A stretch of DNA of 64,000 bases from Neisseria shayeganii 871 (GTDB taxonomy: Bacteria; Pseudomonadota; Gammaproteobacteria; Burkholderiales; Neisseriaceae): positions 1,826,949 through 1,890,948 of the forward strand of contig NZ_JH164926.1 of the NCBI RefSeq assembly GCF_000226875.1, in the 5' to 3' direction. The translations under genes and the position numbers were made by a program. The notes under the pieces were generated by a model, which was not told the DNA's origin, ran no database searches, and saw nothing but the letters and a program-made list of their open reading frames with translations. Numbering within the stretch: the first letter of the stretch is position 1; each line of letters begins with the position of its first letter. Positions 18,332-27,785 of the stretch are shown here, in pieces.

Positions 18332-18366
18332 AAGGCTACCTGAAAACCCGCTTTTCAGGTAGCCTT
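18332..18366. terminator. Inverted DUS pair between divergent amidase and TPR genes
   Basis: Facing DUS copies with flanking A/T pairs. The genes on either side are transcribed away from each other, so this hairpin is in the shared upstream region and may have a role other than termination. Confidence 0.6.
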
Positions 18367-18478
18367 GCGCACCGTGCCGGCCAAGCGCAAAACCGTGCAA
18401 GAATTCTGGCCGCTACCGGTGCTTGCTGCTAAAGTAGCGCCCCTTTACCGTATTTGATTTGAAGTTGAGGAAGACCCG

Positions 18479-20266
18479 ATGCTGTTCTGGCGAAAACGCA
18501 TGATTCCGCTGCTCGCGGCCTGCTTGGCCGTCTCCGCGCCCGTCTGGAGCGCACCTGCCGGCAAATCGCCGGACGGCGGGCAGATGTCGCACCGCGACAT
18601 CATCGACCGCGCCAACAATATGATGACCGCCCTGGCCGCCGAAATGAGCCTGCAACAAAATCAGGGCGGCACCGCCCTGGCCGGCTACCTGCGCGTTTTC
18701 GAGCGCAGCAAAGACCCCGCCGTGGCCGAACGCGCCGTCGAAATCGCCCTCGCCGGCAACATCCGCCTGGCCGAACAGATGCTGGAGCGCTGGCAGCGCG
18801 CCGAACCACAGCCCTCGCCCGAGCAGAAACGCATGCGCTGGACGGTGGCCGCCGCCAAAGGCGACCTGAACACCGTCGAAGCCAATCTGCCCGAAGTGCT
18901 GGCGCAAGACGACCGCAACCGCATGCGCGGCGTCTTTCTGCGTTTGGCTCAGCTGGCCCTGCGTCAGCCCGAAGCGGCCAATGCGCGCAACGCCCGCCTG
19001 GTGCACGAAGCCGCCCTCCGCTTCCCCTCCCTGCCCGAAGCCGCAATGAGCGACGCCATCTATTCGGCGCAACAGAACCGCAAACGCGACGCCGCCGCCG
19101 CACTCAACCGGCTGGCCCAGCTGGATACCGACATCCGTCCCACCACCCGCCTCACCCTAGGCCTGATCGCCCGCCGCCGCCCCGAAGTACTGCACCACTT
19201 TTTCGCCGGCACCGACGACCACCGCCTCAGCCCCATGTGGCAGGGTTTGAAAGTGGACAGCCTCATCCACTCCGGCCGCGAAAACGAAGCCTACGGCCTG
19301 CTGCAAAGCCTGTTGGCGAAAAACCCCGATCCCGACTTTTATATTCAGGCCGGCGTATTGTCCACCCGACGTAAAGAACCGGCCGCCGTTTCACTCAACT
19401 ATTTCGACAAAGCCTATCTATTGGGCACCAGCCAGCAGAAGAGCCGCGCCGCCCTGTTTGCTGCCACCCGGGCATTGGAAGAAAAAGACTTCGAGACCGC
19501 CCGCTTGTGGAACACCCGCATGGAAGCACCCGAGTCTGCTTTCGACCGCCTAATGGTGGCCGCCCACATCGAAACCGCCGCTGAAAACTGGACGGCCGCC
19601 GACGACCTGCTGCTGCGCGCCGAATCCCTGCACCCGCACGAAAACGGCCTGTACGGCCCGGCCGACCTGCTGCAGGCCCAGCTCAATATTGCCGCCAAGC
19701 TGCCGCTCACCGAAGCCCTGCACCGCCTGAACGGCCTGCACCGGCAGCACGGCAACGCCGATGCCGGCTCCGCCGAATCGGCCGCCGCTGTTCTCTACAG
19801 CCGCGCCTTACTGTATGCCGACCGGCTGGAGCAGCCCGATAAAGCCGTGGCCGACCTGCGCGAGGCCTTGCGCCTCTTCCCCAAACACGCCGACACTTTG
19901 AACGCACTGGGCTACACCATGCTCGCCCTGCCCGATGCCGACCTGGCCGAAGCCCGCCGCCACATTGAGCAGGCCCACCGGCTGGACCCGCAATCGCCGG
20001 CCATCCGCGACAGCTTGGGCTGGGTGTTGTTCAAGCAAGGCGACGCCCGCGCCGCTCTGCCCCATCTGGAAGCCGCCTACCGCGCCCTGCCCGAAGCGGA
20101 AGTCGGCGCCCACTTGGGCGAAGTGCTGTGGCAGCTCGGCCGCCGCGACGAAGCCCGCCAAATCTGGCAAACGGTTGCCGGCAAAGGCGGCAACCAAAAA
20201 GTATTGCAAGACACCCTGCAACGGCTGGGCGTCGAACTCCCGCCTGCCGATCAAGCCCGTCAATAA
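18479..20266 (+). CDS. Exported tetratricopeptide-repeat protein
   Basis: 595 residues. A signal peptide (MIPLLAACLAVSAPVWSA region) precedes an array of helical TPR-like repeats, clearest at the C-terminus (HADTLNALGYTMLALPDADL, PAIRDSLGWVLFKQGDARAAL, AEVGAHLGEVLWQLGRRDEA). It lies directly upstream of lolB, as is usual in Neisseriaceae, which hints at an envelope role. A DUS pair at 20272-20319 sits between it and lolB. The exact function is unknown. Confidence 0.8.
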   Translation: MLFWRKRMIPLLAACLAVSAPVWSAPAGKSPDGGQMSHRDIIDRANNMMTALAAEMSLQQNQGGTALAGYLRVFERSKDPAVAERAVEIALAGNIRLAEQMLERWQRAEPQPSPEQKRMRWTVAAAKGDLNTVEANLPEVLAQDDRNRMRGVFLRLAQLALRQPEAANARNARLVHEAALRFPSLPEAAMSDAIYSAQQNRKRDAAAALNRLAQLDTDIRPTTRLTLGLIARRRPEVLHHFFAGTDDHRLSPMWQGLKVDSLIHSGRENEAYGLLQSLLAKNPDPDFYIQAGVLSTRRKEPAAVSLNYFDKAYLLGTSQQKSRAALFAATRALEEKDFETARLWNTRMEAPESAFDRLMVAAHIETAAENWTAADDLLLRAESLHPHENGLYGPADLLQAQLNIAAKLPLTEALHRLNGLHRQHGNADAGSAESAAAVLYSRALLYADRLEQPDKAVADLREALRLFPKHADTLNALGYTMLALPDADLAEARRHIEQAHRLDPQSPAIRDSLGWVLFKQGDARAALPHLEAAYRALPEAEVGAHLGEVLWQLGRRDEARQIWQTVAGKGGNQKVLQDTLQRLGVELPPADQARQ

Positions 20267-20271
20267 CCAAA

Positions 20272-20319
20272 AGGCTACCTGAAAACACATTCCGCCCGGT
20301 TTGTGTTTTCAGGTAGCCG
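20272..20319 (+). terminator. Inverted DUS pair with extended stem
   Basis: One complete DUS and one with 11 of 12 matches, extended by AACACA/TGTGTT, form a long hairpin just after the TPR gene. It may attenuate read-through into lolB. Confidence 0.65.
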
Positions 20320-20331
20320 CCAGCGAGCCCC

Positions 20332-20913
20332 ATGACCCGACTCAAGCACATTACCGCCGCCGGCACCGCCCTCCTCCTCGCCGCCTGTGCCGGCACCGGC
20401 ACCCAAATGGCCGCCGACGCCTGGCGCGAAGACGGCAGCGTACCCGCCTTCGAAGCCGCCGGCCGCATGGGCGTCAAAGAAAACGAACGCGGCAGCTACG
20501 CCAATTTCGACTGGCTGCGCACCGCCGAAGTCCAACTCTTTGAAGTCAAAACCCCGCTCGGCAACAGCCTGGGCCACCTGTGCGAAGACGGCAGCGGCGT
20601 CCAAGCCGTGGCCGCCGACGGCCGCCATTACCGCGCCGACAACGCCGCCGAACTGAGCCGCCAACTGCTCGGCTACGACCTGCCCATCGCCCACATCGAC
20701 CGCTGGGCCAACGGCCTGCGCGTGGCCGGCGAACCCTATCAAACCCTGCCCGACGGCCGCCTGCAGCAACTGGGCTGGCGCATCCAGCGCAACCTGGGCG
20801 ACAACGGCCAAGTTCGTATGCTGCTGCTCGAACGCGCCGGCCTCAGCCTGCGCCTGGTGTTCGACCACATCGGGCTACCTGAAAACCCGCCCGCCGTCTG
20901 CCCCTCACCCTAA
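20332..20913 (+). CDS. lolB: Outer-membrane lipoprotein LolB
   Basis: 193 residues with lipobox LLAAC (acylated cysteine near residue 19). The domain has the [22 protein letters not shown] start typical of LolB, which receives lipoproteins from LolA and inserts them into the outer membrane. The last residues (GLPENP) are encoded by an in-frame DUS. ispE follows after 5 bp, the common gene order in Neisseria. Confidence 0.9.
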   Translation: MTRLKHITAAGTALLLAACAGTGTQMAADAWREDGSVPAFEAAGRMGVKENERGSYANFDWLRTAEVQLFEVKTPLGNSLGHLCEDGSGVQAVAADGRHYRADNAAELSRQLLGYDLPIAHIDRWANGLRVAGEPYQTLPDGRLQQLGWRIQRNLGDNGQVRMLLLERAGLSLRLVFDHIGLPENPPAVCPSP

Positions 20914-20918
20914 ACTTC

Positions 20919-21770
20919 ATGAATACGCCGATTCCCGCCGCCGCCCAAGCCTTTCCCGCCCCGGCCAAGCTCAATCTCGATTTACGCATTGTCGGCCGCC
21001 GTGCCGACGGCTACCACTTATTGGAAAGCATTTTCCGCCTGGTCGATTTGTGCGACACCGTCCACCTGCTGCCGCGCCCGGACGGCCAAATCCAGCTGCA
21101 CACCCCCGCCGACGGCGTACTGCCGCAACAAGACCTGACTTACCGCGCCGCCGCCCTGCTGCAACAGGCTTCAGGTAGCCGGCAAGGCGCCGACATCTGG
21201 CTGGAGAAACGCATCCCCATGGGCGGCGGCATGGGTGGCGGCAGCTCGGATGCCGCCACCGTTTTAATGGCGCTCAACCGCCTGTGGCAATGCGGCCTGA
21301 GCGCCGAACAACTGATGCCGCTCGGCCTGCAGCTGGGCGCCGACGTGCCGTTTTTCATTTTCGGCCGCAACGCCTTTGTGCGCGGCATCGGCGAAAAACT
21401 GAGCGAAATCACCCTGCCCGCCCAATGGTATGTGGTGGTCAAACCAAGTGTGCATGTCAGCACCGCCGTGATTTTTTCCCATCCGGGCTTGACACGCGAT
21501 TCCGAACCCAGCATAATGCCGAGCTTCCAATCACTACAACCTTTCCGCAACGATATGCAGGCGGTTGTTTTGAAGGAATATACCGAAGTCAAGCAAGTGT
21601 TTGAGCTGATGCGCCTATACGGCACGCCTTTGATGACCGGCTCTGGCGCCTGTATTTTTCTCAGCTTTGCAGAACAAAAAACAGCGGAATCGGTATATAA
21701 AACAGTTGCTCAAACACATCAGGCATACTGCATACGCGGCTTAGACCGCCATCCTATGTTTGATATGTAA
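20919..21770 (+). CDS. ispE: 4-diphosphocytidyl-2-C-methyl-D-erythritol kinase
   Basis: 283 residues, a GHMP kinase of the MEP isoprenoid pathway. Visible are [20 protein letters not shown] at the start, the ATP-binding [17 protein letters not shown] and the C-terminal [12 protein letters not shown]. From about base 21475 to the stop the composition drops from the high GC of the first two thirds to a clearly more AT-rich level, suggesting a mosaic gene. dxs, an earlier enzyme of the same pathway, is at 60675. Confidence 0.93.
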   Translation: MNTPIPAAAQAFPAPAKLNLDLRIVGRRADGYHLLESIFRLVDLCDTVHLLPRPDGQIQLHTPADGVLPQQDLTYRAAALLQQASGSRQGADIWLEKRIPMGGGMGGGSSDAATVLMALNRLWQCGLSAEQLMPLGLQLGADVPFFIFGRNAFVRGIGEKLSEITLPAQWYVVVKPSVHVSTAVIFSHPGLTRDSEPSIMPSFQSLQPFRNDMQAVVLKEYTEVKQVFELMRLYGTPLMTGSGACIFLSFAEQKTAESVYKTVAQTHQAYCIRGLDRHPMFDM

Positions 21771-21774
21771 GCGT

Positions 21775-21851
21775 TGGGGATTCGCCAAGTTGGTTAAGGC
21801 ACCGGATTTTGATTCCGGCATTCGTAGGTTCGAATCCTACATCCCCAGCCA
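21775..21851 (+). tRNA. tRNA-Gln(TTG), copy 1
   Basis: Cloverleaf readable by eye: acceptor stem TGGGGAT pairs with ATCCCCA, the anticodon loop TTTTGAT contains TTG, the T-arm is AGGTTCGAATCCT, and CCA is encoded. It starts 4 bases after the ispE stop. The D-loop is one base shorter than in copy 2 (TTGGTTAAGG versus TTGGTCTAAGG). Confidence 0.95.
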
Positions 21852-21868
21852 CCCACCTTTCAAAGTGT

Positions 21869-21946
21869 TGGGGATTCGCCAAGTTGGTCTAAGGCACCGG
21901 ATTTTGATTCCGGCATTCGTAGGTTCGAATCCTACATCCCCAGCCA
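21869..21946 (+). tRNA. tRNA-Gln(TTG), copy 2
   Basis: Identical to copy 1 apart from one extra base in the D-loop, 17 bp downstream on the same strand, with CCA encoded. The pair probably arose by tandem duplication and is transcribed together up to the terminator that follows. Confidence 0.96.
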
Positions 21947-21953
21947 AAATTTT

Positions 21954-21984
21954 AAAAAAGCGTGTAAGCATTACACGCTTTTTT
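21954..21984 (+). terminator. Rho-independent terminator after tRNA-Gln pair
   Basis: A perfect 14-bp stem (AAAAAAGCGTGTAA and its inverse) with a 3-base loop, ending in a T-run. The A-run and T-run symmetry would let it act on both strands. Confidence 0.9.
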
Positions 21985-22061
21985 TGCTGGATACAGCCTG
22001 CTTAAGAAGCAGGCAGAAACAGCGGAAAACACGGTTCAAGCAGCAGTAGCCGCCGCAGGCT

Positions 22062-22203
22062 GAGACCTTTGCAAAACCCTCAGATGTGGATGCAGTTCAA
22101 GGCGTAGCAGCGCAGCGAGCGCAGACATATCACACGATAGGCAAGCGAGCGAGCAGCACACAACGCAGAAATGCGCCGCAGATGGGGGTTTTGCAAAGGT
22201 CTC
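22062..22203 (-). mobile_element. Miniature inverted-repeat element, copy 3, in a DUS
   Basis: 142 bp, minus orientation, with GAGACCTTTGCAAAA ends. Both flanks are AGGCT: the left one at 22057-22061 is a DUS fragment, and the right one starts a complete DUS at 22204-22215. The picture fits insertion after base 5 of a DUS with a 5-bp duplication that leaves the uptake sequence whole. Confidence 0.85.
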
Positions 22204-22307
22204 AGGCTACCTGAAAACGTGCGGCACGGCCAAAACCCTACCGGCCGCGGCCCTGTGCAAAACACAACAGCCGCGCCACCCTATCCGCACCAACCCAACA
22301 CATAATT

Positions 22308-22336
22308 TTGATGGGCGCAGTCGAGCGGCGTATAAT
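22308..22336 (+). promoter_or_regulatory. Sigma-70 promoter of prs
   Basis: TTGATG (22308-22313), a 17-base spacer and a perfect TATAAT (22331-22336) put the transcript start near 22343, before the prs ribosome site. This excludes the upstream in-frame ATG at 22308 as the start codon. Confidence 0.8.
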
Positions 22337-22376
22337 CGCCGCTTTCCCCGCGCAAACCGTGCAAAAAGGAAGCAAT

Positions 22377-23411
22377 ATGTTTCCAAGCATCCGCCACCCC
22401 GCGAACAACCAAGGTAACGAAGACATGGCAGCATACGACAGCTTGATGGTATTCACCGGCAACGCCAACCCCGAACTGGCCGCCAATATGGTGAAACATT
22501 TGGATATCTCCCTCGGCCGCGCCAGCGTCGGCAAGTTTTCCGACGGCGAAATCGCGGTGGAACTGCTGGAAAACGTACGCGGCCGCGACGTCTTTATCCT
22601 GCAGCCCACTTGTGCGCCCACCAATGACAACCTGATGGAAATCCTCACCATGGCCGACGCCCTCAAGCGCGCATCGGCCGGCCGGATTACCGCCGCCATC
22701 CCCTATTTCGGCTATGCCCGCCAAGACCGCCGTCCGCGCTCGGTGCGCGTGCCGATTTCCGCCAAGCTGGTGGCCAATATGCTGTCTTCCGCCGGCGTAG
22801 ACCGCGTGCTGACCGTTGACTTGCACGCCGACCAAATCCAAGGCTTTTTCGATATTCCGGTGGACAACATCTACGCCACCCCGATTCTGATTCACGACAT
22901 CCTGCAGCAGCGCATCGACAACCTGACCGTGGTCAGCCCCGACATCGGCGGTGTGGTCCGCGCCCGAGCCGTGGCCAAAGTATTGAACGCCGATTTGGCC
23001 ATCATCGACAAACGCCGTCCCAAAGCCAATGTGGCCGAAGTGATGAACATCATCGGCGACATCCAAGGCCGCACCTGCATGATTGTGGACGACATGATCG
23101 ACACCGCCAACACCCTGTGCAAAGCGGCCTCCGCCCTGAAAGAGCGCGGCGCCGAGCGCGTGTTGGCCTATGCTTCCCATCCCGTTTTTTCCGGCGAAGC
23201 CGTCAGCCGCATCGCCTCTTCCGACATCGACCAAGTGGTGGTCACCGACACCATCCCGCTGTCTGAGGCCGCCAAAAATTGCGACCGCATCCGCCAAGTC
23301 ACCATTGCCGGCCTCTTGGCCGAAACCGTGCGCCGCATCAGCAACGAAGAATCCGTGTCGTACCTCTTCAACGAGGACGTCACTGCTCCGGGAGCCTTAT
23401 TCCTCCCGTAA
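22377..23411 (+). CDS. prs: Ribose-phosphate pyrophosphokinase
   Basis: 344 residues from ATG 22377, which has AAAGGA 6 bases upstream; the ATG at 22425 ([18 protein letters not shown]) aligns better with other Prs proteins and may be the true or a second start. Makes PRPP from ribose-5-phosphate for purine, pyrimidine, histidine and tryptophan synthesis; hisI, hisE, trpF, purL and pyrE are all in this window. Signatures are [16 protein letters not shown] and the PRPP loop [12 protein letters not shown]. Confidence 0.95.
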   Translation: MFPSIRHPANNQGNEDMAAYDSLMVFTGNANPELAANMVKHLDISLGRASVGKFSDGEIAVELLENVRGRDVFILQPTCAPTNDNLMEILTMADALKRASAGRITAAIPYFGYARQDRRPRSVRVPISAKLVANMLSSAGVDRVLTVDLHADQIQGFFDIPVDNIYATPILIHDILQQRIDNLTVVSPDIGGVVRARAVAKVLNADLAIIDKRRPKANVAEVMNIIGDIQGRTCMIVDDMIDTANTLCKAASALKERGAERVLAYASHPVFSGEAVSRIASSDIDQVVVTDTIPLSEAAKNCDRIRQVTIAGLLAETVRRISNEESVSYLFNEDVTAPGALFLP

Positions 23412-23480
23412 CCCCCGGCCGTCAGGGTTGGTCGCAGCCCGGCAGACGGCTTTCACTTTTTACTCACTTTGGAGTGTTTT

Positions 23481-24053
23481 ATGTCATTCAAAATCGAAGC
23501 CCAAGTGCGCGAACAACAAGGTTCCGGTGCGAGCCGCCGCCTGCGCAGCGAAGGCAAACTGCCTGCCGTGGTATACGGCGAAAACCAACAGCCTCTGGCC
23601 GTAAGCGTAGACCACAAAACCGTGTTCTATGCTCTGGAAAAAGAAGCGTTCCACACCGCCATCGTCAAACTGAGCCTGGACGGCAAAGAATACGATGTCA
23701 TCGTGCGCGATTTCCAAATGCACCCCTTCCGCCGCGAAGTGCAACACATCGACTTCCAAGTGGTGGAACTGGACAAACCGCTGAAAATGCGCATTCCGCT
23801 GCACATTGTCAACGCCGAGAAATCCCAAGCCGTTAAACTGCAAAGCGGCCGTGTTTCTCTGTTGAACAGCTCCGTAGAAGTACTGGTGGATCCGAAAAAC
23901 ATCCCCGCCGCCCTCGAGCTGGATTGCGAAAAAGTGGTGGCCGGCGACATTCTGCACCTGTCTGACGTCAACTACCCTGAAGGCGTGCAAAGCACCGCCC
24001 TGCGCCGCAACAGCAACCTGGCTGTTGCCACCGTTACCGGCAAAAAACGCTAA
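23481..24053 (+). CDS. rplY: 50S ribosomal protein L25 (Ctc form)
   Basis: 190 residues from ATG 23481, preceded by TTGGAG. The N-terminal L25 domain ([26 protein letters not shown]) binds 5S rRNA and is followed by the C-terminal TL5/Ctc domain. It lies 70 bp after prs, a conserved neisserial pairing, and is followed by a good terminator. Confidence 0.95.
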   Translation: MSFKIEAQVREQQGSGASRRLRSEGKLPAVVYGENQQPLAVSVDHKTVFYALEKEAFHTAIVKLSLDGKEYDVIVRDFQMHPFRREVQHIDFQVVELDKPLKMRIPLHIVNAEKSQAVKLQSGRVSLLNSSVEVLVDPKNIPAALELDCEKVVAGDILHLSDVNYPEGVQSTALRRNSNLAVATVTGKKR

Positions 24054-24067
24054 GCCGAAAGCAAACC

Positions 24068-24098
24068 AAACCGCCCGTTTCATCACGGGCGGTTTTTT
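24068..24098 (+). terminator. Rho-independent terminator after rplY
   Basis: AAACCGCCCGT and its perfect inverse around a 6-base loop, followed by a run of T, 15 bases after the stop. Confidence 0.92.
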
Positions 24099-24116
24099 AT
24101 CGGCCTTTACCAGCCT

Positions 24117-24165
24117 GAGACCTTTGCAAAACCCCCATCCCAAAGACAGATAAGCAAGCGATCAA
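24117..24165 (+). mobile_element. Truncated miniature element
   Basis: The left end GAGACCTTTGCAAAACCCCC and part of the core (ATAAGCAAGCGA) are present but no right end. It is probably a decayed or deleted copy. The rest of the rplY-ruvA gap holds only a DUS at about 24224. Confidence 0.6.
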
Positions 24166-24251
24166 CATCACCCCCTTAGGGCATCACGCAATCAAATGTT
24201 GTCGGTAATGGATGGGGCGAGATTTCAGGTAGCCCGATAGCGAGCCGGCTG

Positions 24252-24833
24252 CTACTTCAGCAAATTCTTCAAGGCCAAACGCACGCCTTCGCCCACCTCC
24301 GTATCCGACGGAATCCCCTTTGCCGCCGCACGGGCTTCGCGTTCGTTATAGCCCAAAGCCAGCAAAGTGCTGACAATGTCTTCGCTGCTGTCCGCCGCCG
24401 CTTCCGGCAGCGCCAAGGCCGGCACATCCGCCGCCACCAGCTTGCCGCGCAACTCCAACACCATGCGCTCGGCCGTTTTCTTGCCGATGCCCGGCGCCGA
24501 CGACAACTTTTTCACGTCTTCTGCCGCCACCGCCTGCGCCAACTCATCCGCGCTCATGGCCGACAAAATACCCAAAGCCGTTTTGGCGCCGATGCCGCCC
24601 ACTTTCAACAACTGGCGGAAAGTCGCCCTTTCGGCCGTGCTGCCGAAACCGAACAGCAAATGCGCATCCTCGCGCACAATCAGCTGGGTATAGAGGGTCA
24701 CCGGCTCGCCGGTGGACGGCAGCGCATAGAAGGTCTGCATCGACACGTCCACCTCATACCCCACCCCGCCCACATCAATCAGCAGTTGCGGCGGGTGCTT
24801 TTCTACCAACTTGCCCGATAGTCGGCCAATCAT
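24252..24833 (-). CDS. ruvA: Holliday junction helicase subunit RuvA
   Basis: 193 residues. N-terminal OB domain ([28 protein letters not shown]), central helix-hairpin-helix motifs ([16 protein letters not shown] and [19 protein letters not shown]) and a C-terminal RuvB-binding domain. It binds four-way junctions and loads RuvB; ruvB is not adjacent. Confidence 0.96.
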   Translation of the reverse strand: MIGRLSGKLVEKHPPQLLIDVGGVGYEVDVSMQTFYALPSTGEPVTLYTQLIVREDAHLLFGFGSTAERATFRQLLKVGGIGAKTALGILSAMSADELAQAVAAEDVKKLSSAPGIGKKTAERMVLELRGKLVAADVPALALPEAAADSSEDIVSTLLALGYNEREARAAAKGIPSDTEVGEGVRLALKNLLK

Positions 24834-24957
24834 GCCATTTCCTTTCCAATCCGTTCAAGGCCGGCATTGTATCGCCAAGCCGGGCTACCTGAAAGACGCC
24901 GCACCACAGTAAAACGGTACTGCCTCCATGCACAGTGCTGCGTACCAAGCACCCCGC

Positions 24958-26301
24958 TCAGGCGGACAGAACCAGCTTGGCGGCCAAACCGGCGGCCGCT
25001 TCGCTGCGGGCCTGGCGGGCGGCTTCCTCGCTGTAACCGTTGAGCGCCGACCAGTGCGGCTGGCGGCGAGCTTTGCCCAAGCCGTAAGGCAGACGTTCCG
25101 CAGGCCATGGGGCGCGGCGCGGCGGTAGGCTGACGGCGCTTTGGGCCGCATGACCGCGGGTTTGCAACACCGACAACAAGGCCTGGGCACGGGCGGCCAG
25201 CAGCGTCAGTGTTTCCGGCGCAATATGCAGTCGCTGGCGGCCGCTGAAAGTATCGGACAGGGTTTGCACATTCGGCAACACACCGCCGATCAGGCCGCCG
25301 AGAGTGGTGCCGAGGCCGAAAGAGGTGCCGAGGGTGAGCACGTCCACACCGAGGCCGATCAAGGCGCCGGTGGCCGCGCCTTTGGTGGTGCGGATGCCGT
25401 ATTCTTTCAACAGTTCGCTGTCGAAAGGATCTTGGCGGAAAGGCTGGAGCACCCAGTCGTGGTCGGGCCGGTAATCGTCTTGGTAGAAACGGTAGAGGCG
25501 GAACAGGCGTTGCTGGAAAGCGGCTTCGGCGGCCCGCACTTCCTGCTGCATAGTGCGCCAATGCGGCTCCGGATCGTCTTCGGCATCGGTTTCCACCGCA
25601 TAAGCGGCCATGTCGAGCAGAAAATGGGCGATTTCTTCGCGCGCCTCGCGGTCGAGTTCGCGCCATTCCCGGCGGCGCAAATCGGTGAGCCGGTCGAGCA
25701 CCGTCCGCTCGGGCAGCATGGTGGCCAGATTGTCCCACAAACGGATTTCGCCCTCGAAGTCAAAAGCCACCGTATCGAAACCGCTCCAAACGTGTAAGCT
25801 TCGGCGGGCCAGCATCTCGCTCCAGGCCTGCACGTCTTGGCCGTGGACGAAATTGAACACCGGCATCACCGGCTTGGCACACCACGACAACACGGTCAGC
25901 TCGTCTTTGTATTTGGGCAACACCGGCTCGCGCGCGTCCACCACATACAACGCCATGTCGCTGCGCAACAGCTGGCGCAGCACTTTGGCCTCCTGGGCAA
26001 ATTCGCCGGCGGCTTCGGGCGAAGCCAAAAACGACTGCAAACGCTCCACGCCGTCAGCACGGGCGGAAGTGTGCTCCTCCAACCAATCCAGCACCCCGCC
26101 GGCATCCTCCAAGCCCGGCGTGTCATACAGCGTCACCAAGGTTTGGCCGCCGTCAGCGATTTCGGCGGCTTCCACATGGCGGGTGGTGGCCGGCGCATGG
26201 CGCACTTCGCCGAAGGCGCTGTCGCGCAGCAGGGTACGCAGCAAAGACGTTTTGCCGGTATTGGTGTGGCCGACCACGGCCAGTTGCAGCGGGGAAGACA
26301 T
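24958..26301 (-). CDS. GTPase with C-terminal DUF3482
   Basis: 447 residues. A P-loop GHTNTGKTS (11-19), the switch II motif DTPGLED and an Era/TrmE-like NTP domain in the first 180 residues are followed by DUF3482. A glycine-rich hydrophobic stretch (TGALIGLGVDVLTLGTSFGLG) may insert into or contact the membrane. It is 3 bp downstream of a DUF2868 gene; the two families nearly always occur together, so a membrane-associated complex is likely. The role is unknown. Confidence 0.82.
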   Translation of the reverse strand: MSSPLQLAVVGHTNTGKTSLLRTLLRDSAFGEVRHAPATTRHVEAAEIADGGQTLVTLYDTPGLEDAGGVLDWLEEHTSARADGVERLQSFLASPEAAGEFAQEAKVLRQLLRSDMALYVVDAREPVLPKYKDELTVLSWCAKPVMPVFNFVHGQDVQAWSEMLARRSLHVWSGFDTVAFDFEGEIRLWDNLATMLPERTVLDRLTDLRRREWRELDREAREEIAHFLLDMAAYAVETDAEDDPEPHWRTMQQEVRAAEAAFQQRLFRLYRFYQDDYRPDHDWVLQPFRQDPFDSELLKEYGIRTTKGAATGALIGLGVDVLTLGTSFGLGTTLGGLIGGVLPNVQTLSDTFSGRQRLHIAPETLTLLAARAQALLSVLQTRGHAAQSAVSLPPRRAPWPAERLPYGLGKARRQPHWSALNGYSEEAARQARSEAAAGLAAKLVLSA

Positions 26302-26304
26302 AGG

Positions 26305-27654
26305 CTACCTGAAACCCTGTTGGGACAAATGAGGAGGAAGTAAAACGGGCAGACCGCGCGCCTGCAAAGCGGCCTGCCATTGCGGCACCGCCTCGGCCAA
26401 AGCGTCGTGTTCGGATTCCACGGCCAACAGCTGCACCACCACACCGCCCTGCGCCGCTTGGGCCAAACGGTCGATTTGGCGCAGCAGACCGCGGTCGGGC
26501 AAGCTGGCGGCACGGACGCCGAGCAAGAGCTGCACCGGCTGGCGTGCCAAATCATCGAGCAGCGCGGCGACGCTGTCGCGGCTGTCGGCCACGCCGCCAT
26601 CCTGCCACACCCGCCCGAGCACATGGCGGTGCCACGCCGCGTCGGGCCACGGCCGCTCCAGCATCACCGCCCATGCCTCGGCCTCACCGCCGGTAGGCAG
26701 CGGCGGGGGCAGCACCGGCACCGCATCGGCCCGGTAATCATCGTCGGCATCCACAATCCGACGCTGCCAGCCGCGCAACAGCTGGCGGTAATAAGGCAAC
26801 GACAACGGCAGGCAGGCGGGCCGGCTGCGGGCCAGCAACACACAAGCGCCCCAAGCCAGCAGGCGGGGCAACAGGCCGTAACACAGCAGGCTGCCGAGCA
26901 GCAAACCGCCCCATTGCTGCGCACTGGCCGTGTGGTGCCGCAGACGGCTGTCCAAAACAGCCTGCGTATCGGGCACGGGAAAACCAAGCCACTCCGGCAG
27001 CCAAGCCAAAGCGCCCACCAACTGCACCAAAGTGTGGTCGGACAGCAGCGTGCTTTCCCAATTGAACGTGTATTGGCGCACACTCAAAAACAGCAGCACC
27101 GCCGCCGCCATACCGGCCAAGGAAGCCGACCAAAAACGGTGGCTTAACGCACCGGCCTGCCAGCGCGCGGCCGGCTGCTGCCATTCCGCGGTATAAAGCG
27201 CCAGCAAGGCTTCCTGAAAACGGCTGTTGCCGCGCACCAACCAAGCCGGCGGCAGCAGCACGGCCGGCCGGCGGCGCAGGCCGTACACCGCCGCCAGCCA
27301 CAACAGCAGCGTCAGCGTGTTCATGCCCAGCACGCCCACCAACACCAAGAAAAAGTTCAGGCCGCTTTGCTGCATGATGGCGGCGGCGGCGGCAAAGCCG
27401 CTGAATGCGGCCAAAGCGGTCAGCAAGGAGCGCAACAGACGGGCGCGCTGCTCGGTGCGGGCCAGCGCCGCCGCTAACGCACCGTCGCGGTCCAACATAC
27501 GCGCCCGCTGCGCAATCCGCACTTCGGGCGGCTCGGCAGATTGCGCCAAGGCCCGATCCAACACTGCGGGATCGGTGGCAAACACATGGCCGCGCTCGTG
27601 CAACAAGCGCACGAGTTCGGCCAGCAGACGGGAAGAACGGTCGGGAGCAGACAT
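26305..27654 (-). CDS. DUF2868 membrane protein, partner of the GTPase
   Basis: 449 residues. Four hydrophobic segments (about 95-125, 130-150, 175-200 and 250-275) follow a soluble N-terminus, and a soluble C-terminal half follows them. DUF2868 is the usual neighbour of DUF3482 GTPases. The final codons and stop (TTC AGG TAG) lie within a reverse-orientation DUS. No function is known to me. Confidence 0.78.
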   Translation of the reverse strand: MSAPDRSSRLLAELVRLLHERGHVFATDPAVLDRALAQSAEPPEVRIAQRARMLDRDGALAAALARTEQRARLLRSLLTALAAFSGFAAAAAIMQQSGLNFFLVLVGVLGMNTLTLLLWLAAVYGLRRRPAVLLPPAWLVRGNSRFQEALLALYTAEWQQPAARWQAGALSHRFWSASLAGMAAAVLLFLSVRQYTFNWESTLLSDHTLVQLVGALAWLPEWLGFPVPDTQAVLDSRLRHHTASAQQWGGLLLGSLLCYGLLPRLLAWGACVLLARSRPACLPLSLPYYRQLLRGWQRRIVDADDDYRADAVPVLPPPLPTGGEAEAWAVMLERPWPDAAWHRHVLGRVWQDGGVADSRDSVAALLDDLARQPVQLLLGVRAASLPDRGLLRQIDRLAQAAQGGVVVQLLAVESEHDALAEAVPQWQAALQARGLPVLLPPHLSQQGFR

Positions 27655-27716
27655 CGGGATCGCAACAGCGGAAAATCAACAGCATTCACGCCTGCCACGG
27701 CAGGCAGATGGCCTTC

Positions 27717-27753
27717 AGGCTACCTGAAACACGGCTGTGCTTTCAGGTAGCCT
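27717..27753. terminator. Inverted DUS pair between 27786 gene and DUF2868 gene
   Basis: Two complete facing uptake sequences with an extended ACACGGCTGTG loop region, located downstream of the lipoprotein gene on the minus strand. Confidence 0.75.
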
Positions 27754-27785
27754 GAAGACGGAAGATAGCAATGGCCGGCAAAGAC

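Noticed and set aside
21775..21946. Plus-strand ORF through the tRNA-Gln genes
   Set aside because: It reads through structured tRNA sequence; the tRNA calls are certain.
24054..24251. A pth gene expected after rplY
   Set aside because: Only a terminator, an element fragment and a DUS are present; pth is not here in whole or in part.
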